Shown here: in pieces, positions 18,402 to 27,636 of the stretch
Position numbering within the stretch: the stretch's first letter is position 1
Layout: each line of letters starts with the position of its first letter
Assembly (NCBI RefSeq): GCF_900142195.1
Contig: NZ_FRAB01000001.1
Location: 248,001-312,000, forward strand
Reading direction: 5' to 3'
Source: Paraburkholderia terricola
GTDB taxonomy: Bacteria > Pseudomonadota > Gammaproteobacteria > Burkholderiales > Burkholderiaceae
DNA: 64,000 nt
Program-made: the position numbers and the translations under genes
The notes under the pieces: generated by a model
Database searches by the model: none
Told to the model about the DNA's origin: nothing
The model's input: only the letters and a program-made list of their open reading frames with translations

Positions 18402-20267
18402 ATGCCTTTGCCTACCCCCCCCAGCAAGCTCGGCAATCTCCTGCCGCCTGACGAATACAAGGCCAAGGCCGCCACGCCGGCGCGCTCCGCCGCGAAGAAA
18501 CAGGCTGGCGACGGGGACAACGCGGAGCCGGCCGATTACGGCCGCGCCAATGTCGCCACGCCGATGGCGCATGCCGCCAATGCCGCGACCACCTTGCGGC
18601 CCGTGCCGGCGTCGTCGGCTTCCCCTGCTTCGTCCGCCGCAGCCGCGCAAGCCGCGCCGGCGCCCGGCCGGAAATCGCGGCAGAAAGCCGCGTTGCTGCA
18701 ACCGGTTCCCGCCGCTCGTCCGCAGGCGGAGCCGGCTGCGCCCGCGGCCGAAGCACAGCCGGTCGTCGCGCGCGCGCCGAGCGCGAAACAGCCTGCCGCG
18801 AGCGCGCCCGCCGTCACGGCGCCAGGCACGCGCGGCACCGGCAAGAAGCGCGGCGCCGCCACCGGCACGCTCGAAATGCAGAAGCTCTTCGTGCTCGACA
18901 CGAACGTGCTGATGCACGATCCAAGCTGCCTGTTCCGTTTCGAGGAACACGACGTCTATCTGCCGATGATGACGTTGGAAGAGCTCGACAACCACAAGAA
19001 AGGCATGTCGGAAGTCGCGCGCAACGCTCGCCAGGTGAGCCGCACGCTGGACGCGCTGGTGGCGAACGCCGGCAATATGTCCGACGGCATTTCGCTGGCG
19101 CGTCTGGGCAGCCGCGAGGCGTCCGGGCGTCTGTATTTCCAGACCAAGCTCACCGCCATCGAGCCGGTCGAAGGCCTGCCGGAAGGCAAGGCCGACAATC
19201 AGATTCTCGGCGTCGTGCGCGCATTGCAGCGCGACCGGATGGACCGTCAGGTCGTGCTGGTGTCGAAAGACATCAACATGCGCATCAAGGCGCATGCGCT
19301 CGGCCTGCCCGCCGAGGATTACTTCAACGACCAGGTGCTCGAGGACAGCGACCTGCTGTACTCCGGCATCCGTGCGCTGCCGCAGGATTTCTGGACCAGG
19401 CACGCGAAGGGCATGGAGAGCTGGCAGGACACGAAAACCGGCACCACCTATTACCGTGTGACGGGGCCGCTGTGCGCCTCGATGCTGGTCAACGAGTTCG
19501 TTTATCTGGAACCGCAGAACGGCGAGCCGACGTTTCATGCGCTGGTGCGCGAACTGAACGGCAAGACGGCGCTGCTGCAGACCCTGCGCGATTACGGTCA
19601 TCATAAGAACAACGTGTGGGGCATCACCGCGCGCAACCGCGAGCAGAACTTCGCACTCAACCTGTTGATGAATCCGGAAATCGACTTCGTCACACTGCTG
19701 GGTCAGGCAGGCACCGGCAAGACGCTGGTCGCGCTCGCGGCCGGTCTCGCGCAGGTGCTCGACGACAAGCGCTACAACGAGATCATCGTGACGCGCGCGA
19801 CGGTGCCGGTCGGTGAAGACATCGGCTTTCTGCCGGGTACGGAAGAGGAAAAGATGCAGCCGTGGATGGGCGCATTCGACGACAACCTCGAAGTCCTGCA
19901 GAAAACCGACGATGCCGCCGGCGAATGGGGCCGCGCCGCGACTCAGGAACTGATCCGCTCGCGCCTGAAGGTCAAGAGCATGAATTTCATGCGCGGCCGC
20001 ACGTTCGTGGACAAGTATCTGATCATCGACGAGGCGCAGAACCTGACGCCGAAGCAGATGAAGACGCTGGTCACGCGCGCGGGTCCGGGCACCAAGATCA
20101 TCTGTCTCGGCAATATCGCGCAGATCGACACGCCTTACCTGACGGAAGGCAGTTCGGGGTTGACCTACGTGGTGGACCGCTTCAAGGGTTGGGCGCACAG
20201 CGGCCACGTGACGCTGGCGCGCGGCGAACGCTCCCGTCTCGCCGACTACGCGTCGGAAATTCTTTAA
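18402..20267 (+). CDS. phoH: PIN domain-PhoH family ATPase (PhoH2 type)
   Basis: A 621-residue fusion of a PIN ribonuclease domain and a PhoH P-loop ATPase. Residues 1-158 are a long Ala/Pro-rich, probably disordered extension. The PIN domain starts at KLFVLDTNVLMHD (Asp166 is the first acidic site). The ATPase has Walker A GQAGTGKT at about 434-441 and Walker B LIIDEAQNLTP. PhoH2 proteins of other bacteria act on RNA as helicase-ribonucleases; the role here is not shown. ATG at 18402 is preceded by GAGGGAAA. A clear terminator follows, so it is probably a single-gene unit. Confidence 0.9.
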   Translation: MPLPTPPSKLGNLLPPDEYKAKAATPARSAAKKQAGDGDNAEPADYGRANVATPMAHAANAATTLRPVPASSASPASSAAAAQAAPAPGRKSRQKAALLQPVPAARPQAEPAAPAAEAQPVVARAPSAKQPAASAPAVTAPGTRGTGKKRGAATGTLEMQKLFVLDTNVLMHDPSCLFRFEEHDVYLPMMTLEELDNHKKGMSEVARNARQVSRTLDALVANAGNMSDGISLARLGSREASGRLYFQTKLTAIEPVEGLPEGKADNQILGVVRALQRDRMDRQVVLVSKDINMRIKAHALGLPAEDYFNDQVLEDSDLLYSGIRALPQDFWTRHAKGMESWQDTKTGTTYYRVTGPLCASMLVNEFVYLEPQNGEPTFHALVRELNGKTALLQTLRDYGHHKNNVWGITARNREQNFALNLLMNPEIDFVTLLGQAGTGKTLVALAAGLAQVLDDKRYNEIIVTRATVPVGEDIGFLPGTEEEKMQPWMGAFDDNLEVLQKTDDAAGEWGRAATQELIRSRLKVKSMNFMRGRTFVDKYLIIDEAQNLTPKQMKTLVTRAGPGTKIICLGNIAQIDTPYLTEGSSGLTYVVDRFKGWAHSGHVTLARGERSRLADYASEIL

Positions 20268-20292
20268 GTTTCAGCGCATTGGCGTTACATCC

Positions 20293-20327
20293 AAGCCGCG
20301 TCCGGAGCATTCCGGACGCGGCTTTTT
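20293..20327 (+). terminator. Intrinsic terminator after phoH
   Basis: A perfect 14-bp stem (AAGCCGCGTCCGGA and its complement) with a GCAT loop is followed by five T. It lies 25 bases after the phoH stop codon. Confidence 0.95.
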
Positions 20328-20471
20328 CATGCGCCGCGCGTTCGGTTCTGGCCACACTTAGCGCACGAACTTCAAGTAATTTATCAGGAATTCTTGCCGC
20401 AGCCATGCAGTGCGGGCTACCATCCCGACATCGTTTGCCATTAAACGAGCGTTTACCGCTCGGTCGTCCTC

Positions 20472-21650
20472 ATGCGCCGACTCGCCTTTTCGCTGCTGAC
20501 CGTTGTGCTGCTCGCCGCCTGTGCCGGCGCGCCGCAGAAGACGTCGCGCGGGTCGGGTTCGTCGGTGGCGGTCGCGAATGGCGCTTACCGCGCGCCGCCC
20601 CCGGGCTTTCCGAATTTCGTCGATCACAGCGTGGGCCGCGAGGAAATCTCGATCCAGGCGATGAGTCTCGTCGGCATCCCCTACCGTTGGGGCGGCAATA
20701 CGCCGGATAGCGGCTTCGATTGCAGCGGCCTGGTTCGCTACGTGGTCGCGCGCGCCGCATCGGTGAATCTGCCGCGGACCACCGCCGACATGAGCGGGCG
20801 CGGCGAATCGATCGAGCCGGACGGAATCGCGCCGGGGGACCTGATTTTCTTCAATACGACGGGGCGCGCGCACTCGCACGTCGGCATCTACGTCGGCAAG
20901 CTGCGCTTCGTCAATGCGCCGTCGACGGGCGGCACCGTGCGGCTCGATTACCTGACCAATCCGTATTGGGCCAAGCGCTTCGACGGTATTCGTCGCGTGG
21001 CCGCGCCGGCCGCGAAACCGACCCCGTTCGATACGCCGAACTATCAAGCCTCGGCGCCGCAGCCCGAGCGCGTCGTGCCGGGCGAGTCGATGGCGTCGAC
21101 GGGCCCGGCGGCCGCGCCGGCGAAGGCAACGCAGACTTCACCGGCTTACGCGGCCGGCGCCACCGCGCCGCAACAGGCGAGCCGCATCGCGACGGCGTCT
21201 CGTGCTCCATCGAGCGCGGGCGCTCAATCGGCCGCCGCAGTCGTGACAGCAGCGCCAGCGCCGCAAGCTGACGCGTTCGAACCGCCGCCGCCCGGCATGA
21301 GCGCCGCGCAGATCCAGGCGCGAGCGGCAGGCGCGGTATCCCCGGCGGCTGTTCCCGCGGCTCAAGCCGGTGTCTACGACGCCGCCGGGGGCTCCGCGAC
21401 TCAATCGGCGACCACCGCAAGCACTGGCCAGCAGACATCGGGCAGCCGGACGCCTGACCCGATCGACGCCGCCGCCGATGCGTTCGAACCGCCGCCGCCC
21501 GCTTCGGTGGCCGCCCGCCAGGCCCAGCAAGCGGGTGCCGATGGCGGCGACGTACAGATCATGCGCGCCTCGACGGCCTCGCGCGGCACCCCCGCTCCTT
21601 CGCAAACCAACGACGACCCCATCGCCCGTTTCGCTAACGGCAACTTCTAA
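20472..21650 (+). CDS. NlpC/P60 lipoprotein, probable peptidoglycan endopeptidase
   Basis: A 392-residue predicted lipoprotein: signal peptide with lipobox LLAAC (Cys17), then an NlpC/P60 domain at about 55-165. The catalytic Cys84 lies in GFDCSGLVRY and His136 in HSHVGIY. Such enzymes cut stem peptides or crosslinks in the periplasm. The C-terminal half (165-392) is low-complexity Ala/Pro/Gln/Ser, with the phrase DAFEPPPP present twice (about residues 270 and 337), so it looks like a repeat-expanded linker. It starts 141 bases after the phoH terminator. Confidence 0.9.
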   Translation: MRRLAFSLLTVVLLAACAGAPQKTSRGSGSSVAVANGAYRAPPPGFPNFVDHSVGREEISIQAMSLVGIPYRWGGNTPDSGFDCSGLVRYVVARAASVNLPRTTADMSGRGESIEPDGIAPGDLIFFNTTGRAHSHVGIYVGKLRFVNAPSTGGTVRLDYLTNPYWAKRFDGIRRVAAPAAKPTPFDTPNYQASAPQPERVVPGESMASTGPAAAPAKATQTSPAYAAGATAPQQASRIATASRAPSSAGAQSAAAVVTAAPAPQADAFEPPPPGMSAAQIQARAAGAVSPAAVPAAQAGVYDAAGGSATQSATTASTGQQTSGSRTPDPIDAAADAFEPPPPASVAARQAQQAGADGGDVQIMRASTASRGTPAPSQTNDDPIARFANGNF

Positions 21651-21796
21651 GGGGCTGCTCAGTTCGGCTGTGCGTCCCGCAATCGGAGGAGAGCCGAGCA
21701 CCATGCACAGCGCGCCGCACCACGAGCCAACGCATCACGCCCCGCGCGCCGATCTGCTATCGTCACCGATATTTCTTCCGACAGCGGGTGGTAACA

Positions 21797-22603
21797 ATGG
21801 ACCTCGGGCTCAAAGACAAGGTGGTGTTGATCACGGGCGGCAGCAAGGGAATCGGGCTTGCCTGCGCCCGTGCATTCGCGCTGGAGGGCGCCAGAGTCGC
21901 GATCGTCTCGCGCGACCCCGCCAATCTGGCGCGCGCTTACGAGCAGTTGAAACAGGAGGGTCTGCACGTGCACCGCACCCGCGCCGATCTGCACGAGCCG
22001 CACAGCGCCGCCGATATCGTCGAGGAAGTCAGCGCCGCGGTTGGCCCGATCGACGTACTGATCAACAGCGCGGGCGCCGCCCGCCGCTATGACCCGGAAA
22101 CGCTCGACGCCGACGCGTTCCGCGCCACCATGGAAGCGAAGTATTTCCCCTACATCTATCCGCAGCAGGAAGTGTTGCGCCGCATGGCCGAGCGCGTGAA
22201 AACCGGCAGCGGCGCGGCGCCCGGCACGATCGTCAACATCATCGGCATGGGCGGCAAGGTTCCCAGCGATATCCATATCGCCGGCGGCGCCGCGAATGCC
22301 GCGCTGATGCTCGCGACTGTCGGCCTCGCTCACTATTACGCGCGCTACGGCATCCGCATCAACGCGATCAACCCCGGCTCCACGCTGACCGAACGCGTCG
22401 AGGAAGCGGTCAACCTGGAGGCGACGCAGCAGGGCATCGAGAACACGGAGGCGCTCGCGCGCGGCCAGGCGAAAGTGCCGCTCGGACGCTTTGCGAAGCC
22501 GGAAGAAATCGCCGACGTCGCGCTGTTTCTGGCGAGCCGCCGCGCGAGCTATGTGACAGGCGCGATCGTCCCGATGGACGGAGCCAGCGCGCCGCTGATC
22601 TGA
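21797..22603 (+). CDS. Atypical short-chain dehydrogenase/reductase family protein
   Basis: A 268-residue SDR-fold protein. The NAD(P)-binding TGGSKGIG loop (13-20) and NSAGAA motif are intact. However, the usual catalytic Ser and the Tyr-x-x-x-Lys are not there: the aligned stretch reads HIAGGAANAAL, with Gly and Asn in place of Tyr and Lys. The protein may therefore bind a nucleotide or act by another mechanism. ATG at 21797 is chosen over an in-frame GTG at 21788 because of spacing to GGTGG. It stands alone between the NlpC gene and the convergent pit. Substrate is unknown. Confidence 0.85.
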   Translation: MDLGLKDKVVLITGGSKGIGLACARAFALEGARVAIVSRDPANLARAYEQLKQEGLHVHRTRADLHEPHSAADIVEEVSAAVGPIDVLINSAGAARRYDPETLDADAFRATMEAKYFPYIYPQQEVLRRMAERVKTGSGAAPGTIVNIIGMGGKVPSDIHIAGGAANAALMLATVGLAHYYARYGIRINAINPGSTLTERVEEAVNLEATQQGIENTEALARGQAKVPLGRFAKPEEIADVALFLASRRASYVTGAIVPMDGASAPLI

Positions 22604-22663
22604 ACGGCGCGCTTCAAAGCGCTGTATGTGAATTGCGCGGAAGGCGGCGAGACCGCCCCGCGC

Positions 22664-23674
22664 TTACAGAAAGTGGTGGCCGAGCCACCAGCCGGCTGCG
22701 GCAAGGGCAGCGGAAGCCGGAATCGTCAAGATCCACGCCCAGACGATGTTGCCGGCCACGCCCCAACGCACCGCGCTCAGCTTCTGCGTGGCGCCGACAC
22801 CGACGATCGCGCCGGTGATCGTATGCGTGGTGGACACCGGAATGCCGAGTGCCGAGGCGGTAAACAGCGTGATCGCCCCACCCGCCTCCGCGCAAAACCC
22901 GCCGACCGGCTTGAGCTTGGTGATCTTCTGGCCCATTGTGCGGACGATCCGCCAGCCGCCGAACAGCGTGCCGAGGCCCATCGACAGATAACAGCCGCCG
23001 ATCACCCATAGCGGCGGCGCTTCCGCGATCGACGACGCATAGCCGGTTGCAATCAGCAGCATCCAGATGATGCCGATGGTTTTCTGCGCGTCGTTGCCGC
23101 CGTGGCCGAGGCTGTATAAGCCCGCGGACAGCAGTTGCAGACGCCTGAAACGCCGGTCGACCTTGCTCGGCGGCGTGCGGAAATACAGCCACGACACCGC
23201 CAGCATGAAGAACGATCCCAGCACGAAACCGAGCAGCGGCGAGATAAAGATGAAAGTCACCGTCTTCATCAGGCCGTCGAAATTGAGCGAGTCCCAGCCC
23301 GACTTGGCGAGCGCCGCGCCCACCAGCCCGCCGATCAGCGCATGCGAGGAACTCGACGGAATGCCGTAATGCCAGGTGATGACGTTCCAGCCGATCGCGC
23401 CGACCAGCGCGCCGAAAATCACGTAATGGTCGACGATATTCGGATCGATCGTGCCCTTGCCGACGGTCGCCGCCACTTTGAGATGGAACACGAAATACGC
23501 GACGACGTTGAATGCCGCCGCGAAGGCCACCGCCTGCTGCGGCTTCAGCACGCCGGTGGAGACGACCGTGGCGATCGAATTCGCCGCGTCGTGAAAGCCG
23601 TTCATGAAGTCGAAAATCAGTGCGACGGCGACCAGGCCGGCGACGACCCAGATAGCGAGTTGTATCGATTGCAT
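22664..23674 (-). CDS. pit: Low-affinity inorganic phosphate transporter, Pit family
   Basis: A 336-residue inner-membrane protein with about ten hydrophobic helices. The duplicated Pit signature is visible as FDFMNGFHDAANSIAT near the N-terminus and SLGHGGNDAQKTIG in the middle, plus VSTTHTITGAIVG. It imports metal-phosphate with protons. The start codon overlaps the stop of the DUF47 gene (TAATG), so the two are translationally coupled. The length is shorter than E. coli PitA (499) but normal for this subgroup, which lacks the long central loop. Confidence 0.93.
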   Translation of the reverse strand: MQSIQLAIWVVAGLVAVALIFDFMNGFHDAANSIATVVSTGVLKPQQAVAFAAAFNVVAYFVFHLKVAATVGKGTIDPNIVDHYVIFGALVGAIGWNVITWHYGIPSSSSHALIGGLVGAALAKSGWDSLNFDGLMKTVTFIFISPLLGFVLGSFFMLAVSWLYFRTPPSKVDRRFRRLQLLSAGLYSLGHGGNDAQKTIGIIWMLLIATGYASSIAEAPPLWVIGGCYLSMGLGTLFGGWRIVRTMGQKITKLKPVGGFCAEAGGAITLFTASALGIPVSTTHTITGAIVGVGATQKLSAVRWGVAGNIVWAWILTIPASAALAAAGWWLGHHFL

Positions 23675-24300
23675 TATGCGTTTTCCAGCACGATGCCTTC
23701 GATGATGTTCGCTACGTCCTCACACTTGTCCGTGATCGTTTCGAGCAATTCGTAAATCGCTTTCAGCTTGATCAGGGTCTTGACGTTGTCTTCTTCGCGG
23801 AAGAGTTTCGACATGGCCGAGCGCAGCACGCGGTCGGCTTCCGATTCCAGACGGTCGATTTCCTCGCACGCCTTCAGGATCTGGCTCGCCTGCTTCATGT
23901 CCGACAGCAGGCTGACGGCGAACTGCACGCGCTCGGAGGTCGCCGTGCAAATGTGCGCCAGCTGGCTCGCTTCCGAGGTCACCGCCTGCACGTCGTACAG
24001 CGAAATGGCGGTGGCGACGTCCTCCATCAGATCGAGGATGTCGTCCATCGTGGTGATCAGCTTGTGGATCTCGTCGCGGTCGAGCGGCGTGATGAAGGTC
24101 TTGTGCAGCAGGTCGATGGTTTCGTGCGTGAGCTTGTCGGCAGCCTTCTCGGCTTTCTGCACGTTTTGCTTATGGGTTTCGGCGTCTTGCAGATTGTCGA
24201 TCAGCAGCTCGAGTTCGTGGCTCGCCGAGACGATGCACTTTGCGTGCGCATTGAAAATTTCAAAGAACTTGCCCTCGGTGGGCATGAATCGACCGAACAT
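23674..24300 (-). CDS. DUF47/PhoU-like regulator paired with Pit
   Basis: A 208-residue all-alpha DUF47 protein (starting MFGRFMPTEGKFFEIFN) with the family's regular acidic and hydrophobic heptads. DUF47 proteins are distant PhoU relatives, and their genes usually sit directly upstream of pit, as here. They are thought to modulate the transporter. It overlaps pit by one base and lies downstream of dnaB by 130 bases on the same strand. Confidence 0.92.
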   Translation of the reverse strand: MFGRFMPTEGKFFEIFNAHAKCIVSASHELELLIDNLQDAETHKQNVQKAEKAADKLTHETIDLLHKTFITPLDRDEIHKLITTMDDILDLMEDVATAISLYDVQAVTSEASQLAHICTATSERVQFAVSLLSDMKQASQILKACEEIDRLESEADRVLRSAMSKLFREEDNVKTLIKLKAIYELLETITDKCEDVANIIEGIVLENA

Positions 24301-24430
24301 TGGGATCCCGGAAATTGGTCACGTAATGGCTGACATAAAACCGCCATATTGTACCGTTCCGGGGTGGATGCCGCACTTGTGAAAGCGCCGTTACAACAGG
24401 CGCGTGAGTTGTCGCTTTACTTCCTGGGCG

Positions 24431-25816
24431 TCACTCGCCGTAGAAATTTTGCGCACCCGCAAAGTTATCGAACTTCGTATATTGGCCGTGGAACGTGAGG
24501 CGCACCGGACCGATCGGACCGTTCCGCTGCTTGCCGATGATGATCTCGGCCGTGCCTTTGTCGGGACTGTCGGGGTTGTAAACCTCGTCCCGGTAAATGA
24601 ACAGGATCACGTCCGCGTCCTGCTCGATAGCGCCGGATTCGCGCAGGTCCGACATGATCGGCCGCTTGTTCGGGCGCTGCTCGAGACCGCGGTTGAGCTG
24701 CGACAGTGCGATCACGGGCACGTCGAGTTCCTTGGCGAGACTCTTGAGCGAACGCGAGATTTCGGAAATCTCGGTCGCGCGGTTTTCGCCGGTCGAAGAG
24801 CCGCTCATCAGTTGCAAATAGTCGATGATGATCAGGCCGAGTTTGCCGCATTGGCGCGACAGCCGGCGCGCGCGCGAACGCAGTTCCATCGGGTTCAGGC
24901 CGCCGGTTTCGTCGATGAAAATCTGCGCCTCGCTCATTTTCTGCACGGCGTGCGTGAGCTTCGGCCAATCCTCGTCGGTCAGGCGCCCGGTTCGCATGCG
25001 GTGCTGATCCAGCCGGCCGACCGAACCCAGCATCCGCATGGTGAGTTGCGAGCCCGGCATTTCCATCGAGAACACCGCGACCGGCAAGCCGTATTCGACC
25101 GCCACGTATTCGCCGATATTCATCGAAAACGCCGTTTTACCCATCGACGGACGACCCGCGACGATGATCAGCTCACCGCCGTGCATGCCCGAGGTCATGC
25201 GGTCCAGGTCGACGAAGCCGGTTGGCGTGCCGGTCACGTCGCTCGGATTGGCGGTGTGATAGAGCGTGTCGATCCGCTCGACCACCTGCGTCAGCAGCGG
25301 CCCGATTTCGAGGAAACCCTGCGTGCCGCGCGCGCCGTCCTCGGCGATCGAAAACACCTTCGATTCGGCCTCGTCCAGCAATTGCCGGACTTCCTTACCC
25401 TGGGGGTTGAATGCGTCGGCCGAGATTTCGTCGGCCACCGATACGAGCCGGCGCAGCACGGCGCGATCGCGCACGATTTCCGCGTAACGGCGAATATTGG
25501 CCGCGCTCGGCGTGTTCTGCGCCAACGCGTTCAGGTACGCGAGACCGCCGACCTCCTCGGCTTTACCCGCGGTGCCGAGCGCTTCATAGACGGTAATCAC
25601 GTCGGCCGGCCGCGTCGCTGCGATCAGCTTGCCGATGTGCTCGAAAATGAGGCGGTGGTCGTAGCGGTAAAAATCACTCTGCGACAAGAAATCGGCGATG
25701 CGGTCCCAAGCCGCGTTGTCGAGCAGCAGGCCGCCCAGCACCGATTGCTCGGCCTCGATCGAATGCGGCGGGACTTTCAGCGACTCGAGTTGGGGATCTT
25801 TGGACGGTGCGTTCAT
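24431..25816 (-). CDS. dnaB: Replicative DNA helicase
   Basis: DnaB (461 residues) is the hexameric 5'-3' helicase of the replication fork. The N-terminal DnaB domain (about 15-120) contains PHSIEAEQSVLGGLLLDN. The RecA-like domain has Walker A GRPSMGKT at 221-228, LIIIDYLQLMSG, SQLNRGLEQRP and RESGAIEQDADVI. No intein or insertion is present. It lies downstream of rplI, separated by a strong terminator, so it probably has its own promoter in the 25817-25890 interval. Confidence 0.97.
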   Translation of the reverse strand: MNAPSKDPQLESLKVPPHSIEAEQSVLGGLLLDNAAWDRIADFLSQSDFYRYDHRLIFEHIGKLIAATRPADVITVYEALGTAGKAEEVGGLAYLNALAQNTPSAANIRRYAEIVRDRAVLRRLVSVADEISADAFNPQGKEVRQLLDEAESKVFSIAEDGARGTQGFLEIGPLLTQVVERIDTLYHTANPSDVTGTPTGFVDLDRMTSGMHGGELIIVAGRPSMGKTAFSMNIGEYVAVEYGLPVAVFSMEMPGSQLTMRMLGSVGRLDQHRMRTGRLTDEDWPKLTHAVQKMSEAQIFIDETGGLNPMELRSRARRLSRQCGKLGLIIIDYLQLMSGSSTGENRATEISEISRSLKSLAKELDVPVIALSQLNRGLEQRPNKRPIMSDLRESGAIEQDADVILFIYRDEVYNPDSPDKGTAEIIIGKQRNGPIGPVRLTFHGQYTKFDNFAGAQNFYGE

Positions 25817-25891
25817 GGAGAGGAATTATCGGGTAAATGCGTGCCGAGGGAAATCTAAAAACCGATACTTCGAGACATCGAAAACGGGCAT

Positions 25892-25926
25892 AAAAAAGGC
25901 AGGGGCCGGTCACCCGGCCCCTGCCT
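25892..25926 (-). terminator. Intrinsic terminator of the rpsF-priB-rpsR-rplI operon
   Basis: On the minus strand, a 12-bp perfect stem GGCAGGGGCCGG with a GTGA loop is followed by a run of T (A residues at 25892-25897 on the plus strand). It lies about 48 bases after the rplI stop codon. Confidence 0.95.
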
Positions 25927-25973
25927 CCTATCCCATTTGCCAGCACAACGTCCTGGCAGATGTCAGACGATGC

Positions 25974-26426
25974 TTAGACGTGCTCGCCCAGAACCGACAC
26001 CGTCACATCGACGACAACGTCGGTGTGCAGCGAGATCTGGACCGGATGGTCGCCGACCATCTTCAGCGGGCCTTCCGGCAGACGCACTTGCGCCTTTTCC
26101 ACCGCGAAGCCTTGCTTGCCGAGCGCCTCGGCGATGTCCGCGTTCGTCACCGAGCCGAACAGACGGCCGTCCACGCCGGCTTTCTGGCCGATCTGGATCG
26201 TCGAGCCTGCCAGCTTTTCGCCTTGAGCCTGAGCGGCAGCCAGCTTTTCAGCGGCGGTCTTTTCGAGTTCGGCGCGGCGCACTTCGAATTCGGCCAAAGC
26301 TTCCTTCGTTGCACGGCGAGCTTGCTTGTTCGGGATCAGGAAGTTACGTGCGTAACCGTCCTTGACCTTCACGATATCGCCCAGGTTGCCCAGATTGACG
26401 ACTTTTTCCAGAAGAATGATTTGCAT
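25974..26426 (-). CDS. rplI: 50S ribosomal protein L9
   Basis: L9 (150 residues) has the classic N-terminal [19 protein letters not shown] rRNA-binding domain, then [13 protein letters not shown], a connecting helix and the C-terminal domain. It binds 23S rRNA near the L1 stalk. AAGGAG precedes the start. It is the last gene of the rpsF operon, 27 bases after rpsR. Confidence 0.98.
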   Translation of the reverse strand: MQIILLEKVVNLGNLGDIVKVKDGYARNFLIPNKQARRATKEALAEFEVRRAELEKTAAEKLAAAQAQGEKLAGSTIQIGQKAGVDGRLFGSVTNADIAEALGKQGFAVEKAQVRLPEGPLKMVGDHPVQISLHTDVVVDVTVSVLGEHV

Positions 26427-26453
26427 GCGGATGCTCCTTATCGCGTCGTCGGG

Positions 26454-26729
26454 TTAGGCCTTGTGCTGGTCGGTGTACGGCACCAGCGCGAGAAAACGTG
26501 CGCGCTTGATTGCCGTGTCCAGCTGGCGTTGATAGTGCGACTTCGTACCCGTGAGACGCGCCGGCGTGATCTTGCCGTTTTCGCCGATGAAGTCCTTCAG
26601 CGTTTCGAGGTCCTTGTAGTCGATGTGATCGACACCGGCTGCCGTGAAACGGCAGAACTTCTTGCGCTTGAAGAGCGGATTTTGTTGCTGACGACGTTTG
26701 TCGAATTTCTTACCAGTCGGGCGGGCCAT
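26454..26729 (-). CDS. rpsR: 30S ribosomal protein S18
   Basis: S18 (91 residues) is recognised by [21 protein letters not shown] and [17 protein letters not shown]. It binds 16S rRNA together with S6, whose gene is in the same operon. The start is 2 bases after the priB stop, implying coupled translation. Confidence 0.98.
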   Translation of the reverse strand: MARPTGKKFDKRRQQQNPLFKRKKFCRFTAAGVDHIDYKDLETLKDFIGENGKITPARLTGTKSHYQRQLDTAIKRARFLALVPYTDQHKA

Positions 26730-26731
26730 GT

Positions 26732-27031
26732 TCAGTCCTTTCCAATGTCCTGCAATGCTGTGATGTGAAATACCAGAGTTCTTGCGTTGCGGTGCTTTTT
26801 CGCCAGAAAGCCTGTGAAGAGCGTTTCCACGCCCATCTGGCAGCTTTCCAGCTTACCGCTCGCCTCACCCGCGGCTACCGCCTGCATGGTCAGTTCGACT
26901 TGCCGGGTGATGCCGGCTTCGACGACTTCCGCGCGGTGGTGCAACGTGCAGCCTGCAATCGGAACGCCGGCGGGGGTGTACCGCACCGGTTCGCGTTCGA
27001 CGACGCTGGCCGTGAGTTGCAGCCGGTTCAT
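26732..27031 (-). CDS. priB: Primosomal replication protein N
   Basis: PriB (99 residues) is a small OB-fold single-stranded DNA-binding protein used with PriA in replication restart. The start [22 protein letters not shown] and the [14 protein letters not shown] stretch match the betaproteobacterial family. It lies between rpsF and rpsR, the usual place in beta- and gammaproteobacteria. AAAGGG precedes the start codon. Confidence 0.94.
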   Translation of the reverse strand: MNRLQLTASVVEREPVRYTPAGVPIAGCTLHHRAEVVEAGITRQVELTMQAVAAGEASGKLESCQMGVETLFTGFLAKKHRNARTLVFHITALQDIGKD

Positions 27032-27081
27032 GAGCCCTTTGACGAGAGCGACGCTTGTTCTGGTAGCTTAAATAGTGTGTC

Positions 27082-27456
27082 TTAAGCCTGCGCTTCGGAC
27101 GGTTGCGTGGCAGCCGACTTCTTGGCTTCTTCGCGCTGCACTTCCTTCATCATCGGCGACGGGCCGGTTTCGGCCTTCTTCATCTTGACGATCAGGTGAC
27201 GCAGAACGGCGTCGTTGAACTTGAATGCGTGCTCCAGCTCGTCGAGCGTGGTTTGGTCGCATTCGATGTTCATGCAGACGTAGTGAGCCTTCGCGAGTTT
27301 CTCGATCATGTAGGCCAGTTGGCGACGGCCCCAGTCTTCGATACGGTGGATCTGGCCACCGTGCGAGGTGATCGTGGTCTTGTAGCGCTCGATCATGGCG
27401 GGCACTTGCTCGCTCTGATCGGGGTGCACGATAAAGACGATTTCATAATGACGCAT
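27082..27456 (-). CDS. rpsF: 30S ribosomal protein S6
   Basis: S6 (124 residues) begins [19 protein letters not shown] and contains [18 protein letters not shown]. The C-terminal tail is Ala/Glu/Lys-rich. The start at 27456 is preceded by AGGAG; an in-frame codon further upstream is not needed. It is the first gene of rpsF-priB-rpsR-rplI. Confidence 0.98.
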   Translation of the reverse strand: MRHYEIVFIVHPDQSEQVPAMIERYKTTITSHGGQIHRIEDWGRRQLAYMIEKLAKAHYVCMNIECDQTTLDELEHAFKFNDAVLRHLIVKMKKAETGPSPMMKEVQREEAKKSAATQPSEAQA

Positions 27457-27484
27457 ACACACTCCTGTGGACTTGTGGATTAAA

Positions 27485-27512
27485 GCCACCCGGGCGTCGG
27501 AACCGGTGTGGC
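27485..27512 (-). promoter_or_regulatory. Candidate S6:S18-binding leader hairpin in the rpsF mRNA
   Basis: In the 5' leader of rpsF a hairpin forms from GCCAC-A-CCGG on one side and CCGG-GTGGC on the other, with an unpaired A and a 9-nt loop. Many bacteria have an rpsF leader bound by the S6:S18 complex for autoregulation, and it contains an ACACCG-type element like this one. The match is by eye and the second half of the motif was not verified. Confidence 0.4.
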
Positions 27513-27528
27513 AAGTGAGAAGCCGAAG

Positions 27529-27557
27529 AGTGTAACCCGAATGGGGCCGGGCTGCAA
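27529..27557 (-). promoter_or_regulatory. Sigma-70 promoter of the rpsF operon
   Basis: On the minus strand, TTGCAG (five of six matches to the -35 consensus) and TACACT (four of six to -10) are separated by exactly 17 bases. Transcription would begin near 27522, giving a leader of about 65 nt that contains the proposed S6:S18 hairpin. Confidence 0.65.
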
Positions 27558-27636
27558 GATATCCCGTTATTGCGGCGCGCGAATCAGGTGTGTTTTCAAC
27601 GGTTTAGCGCCGCAAACCCGAGGCTGGAGCCATCCG

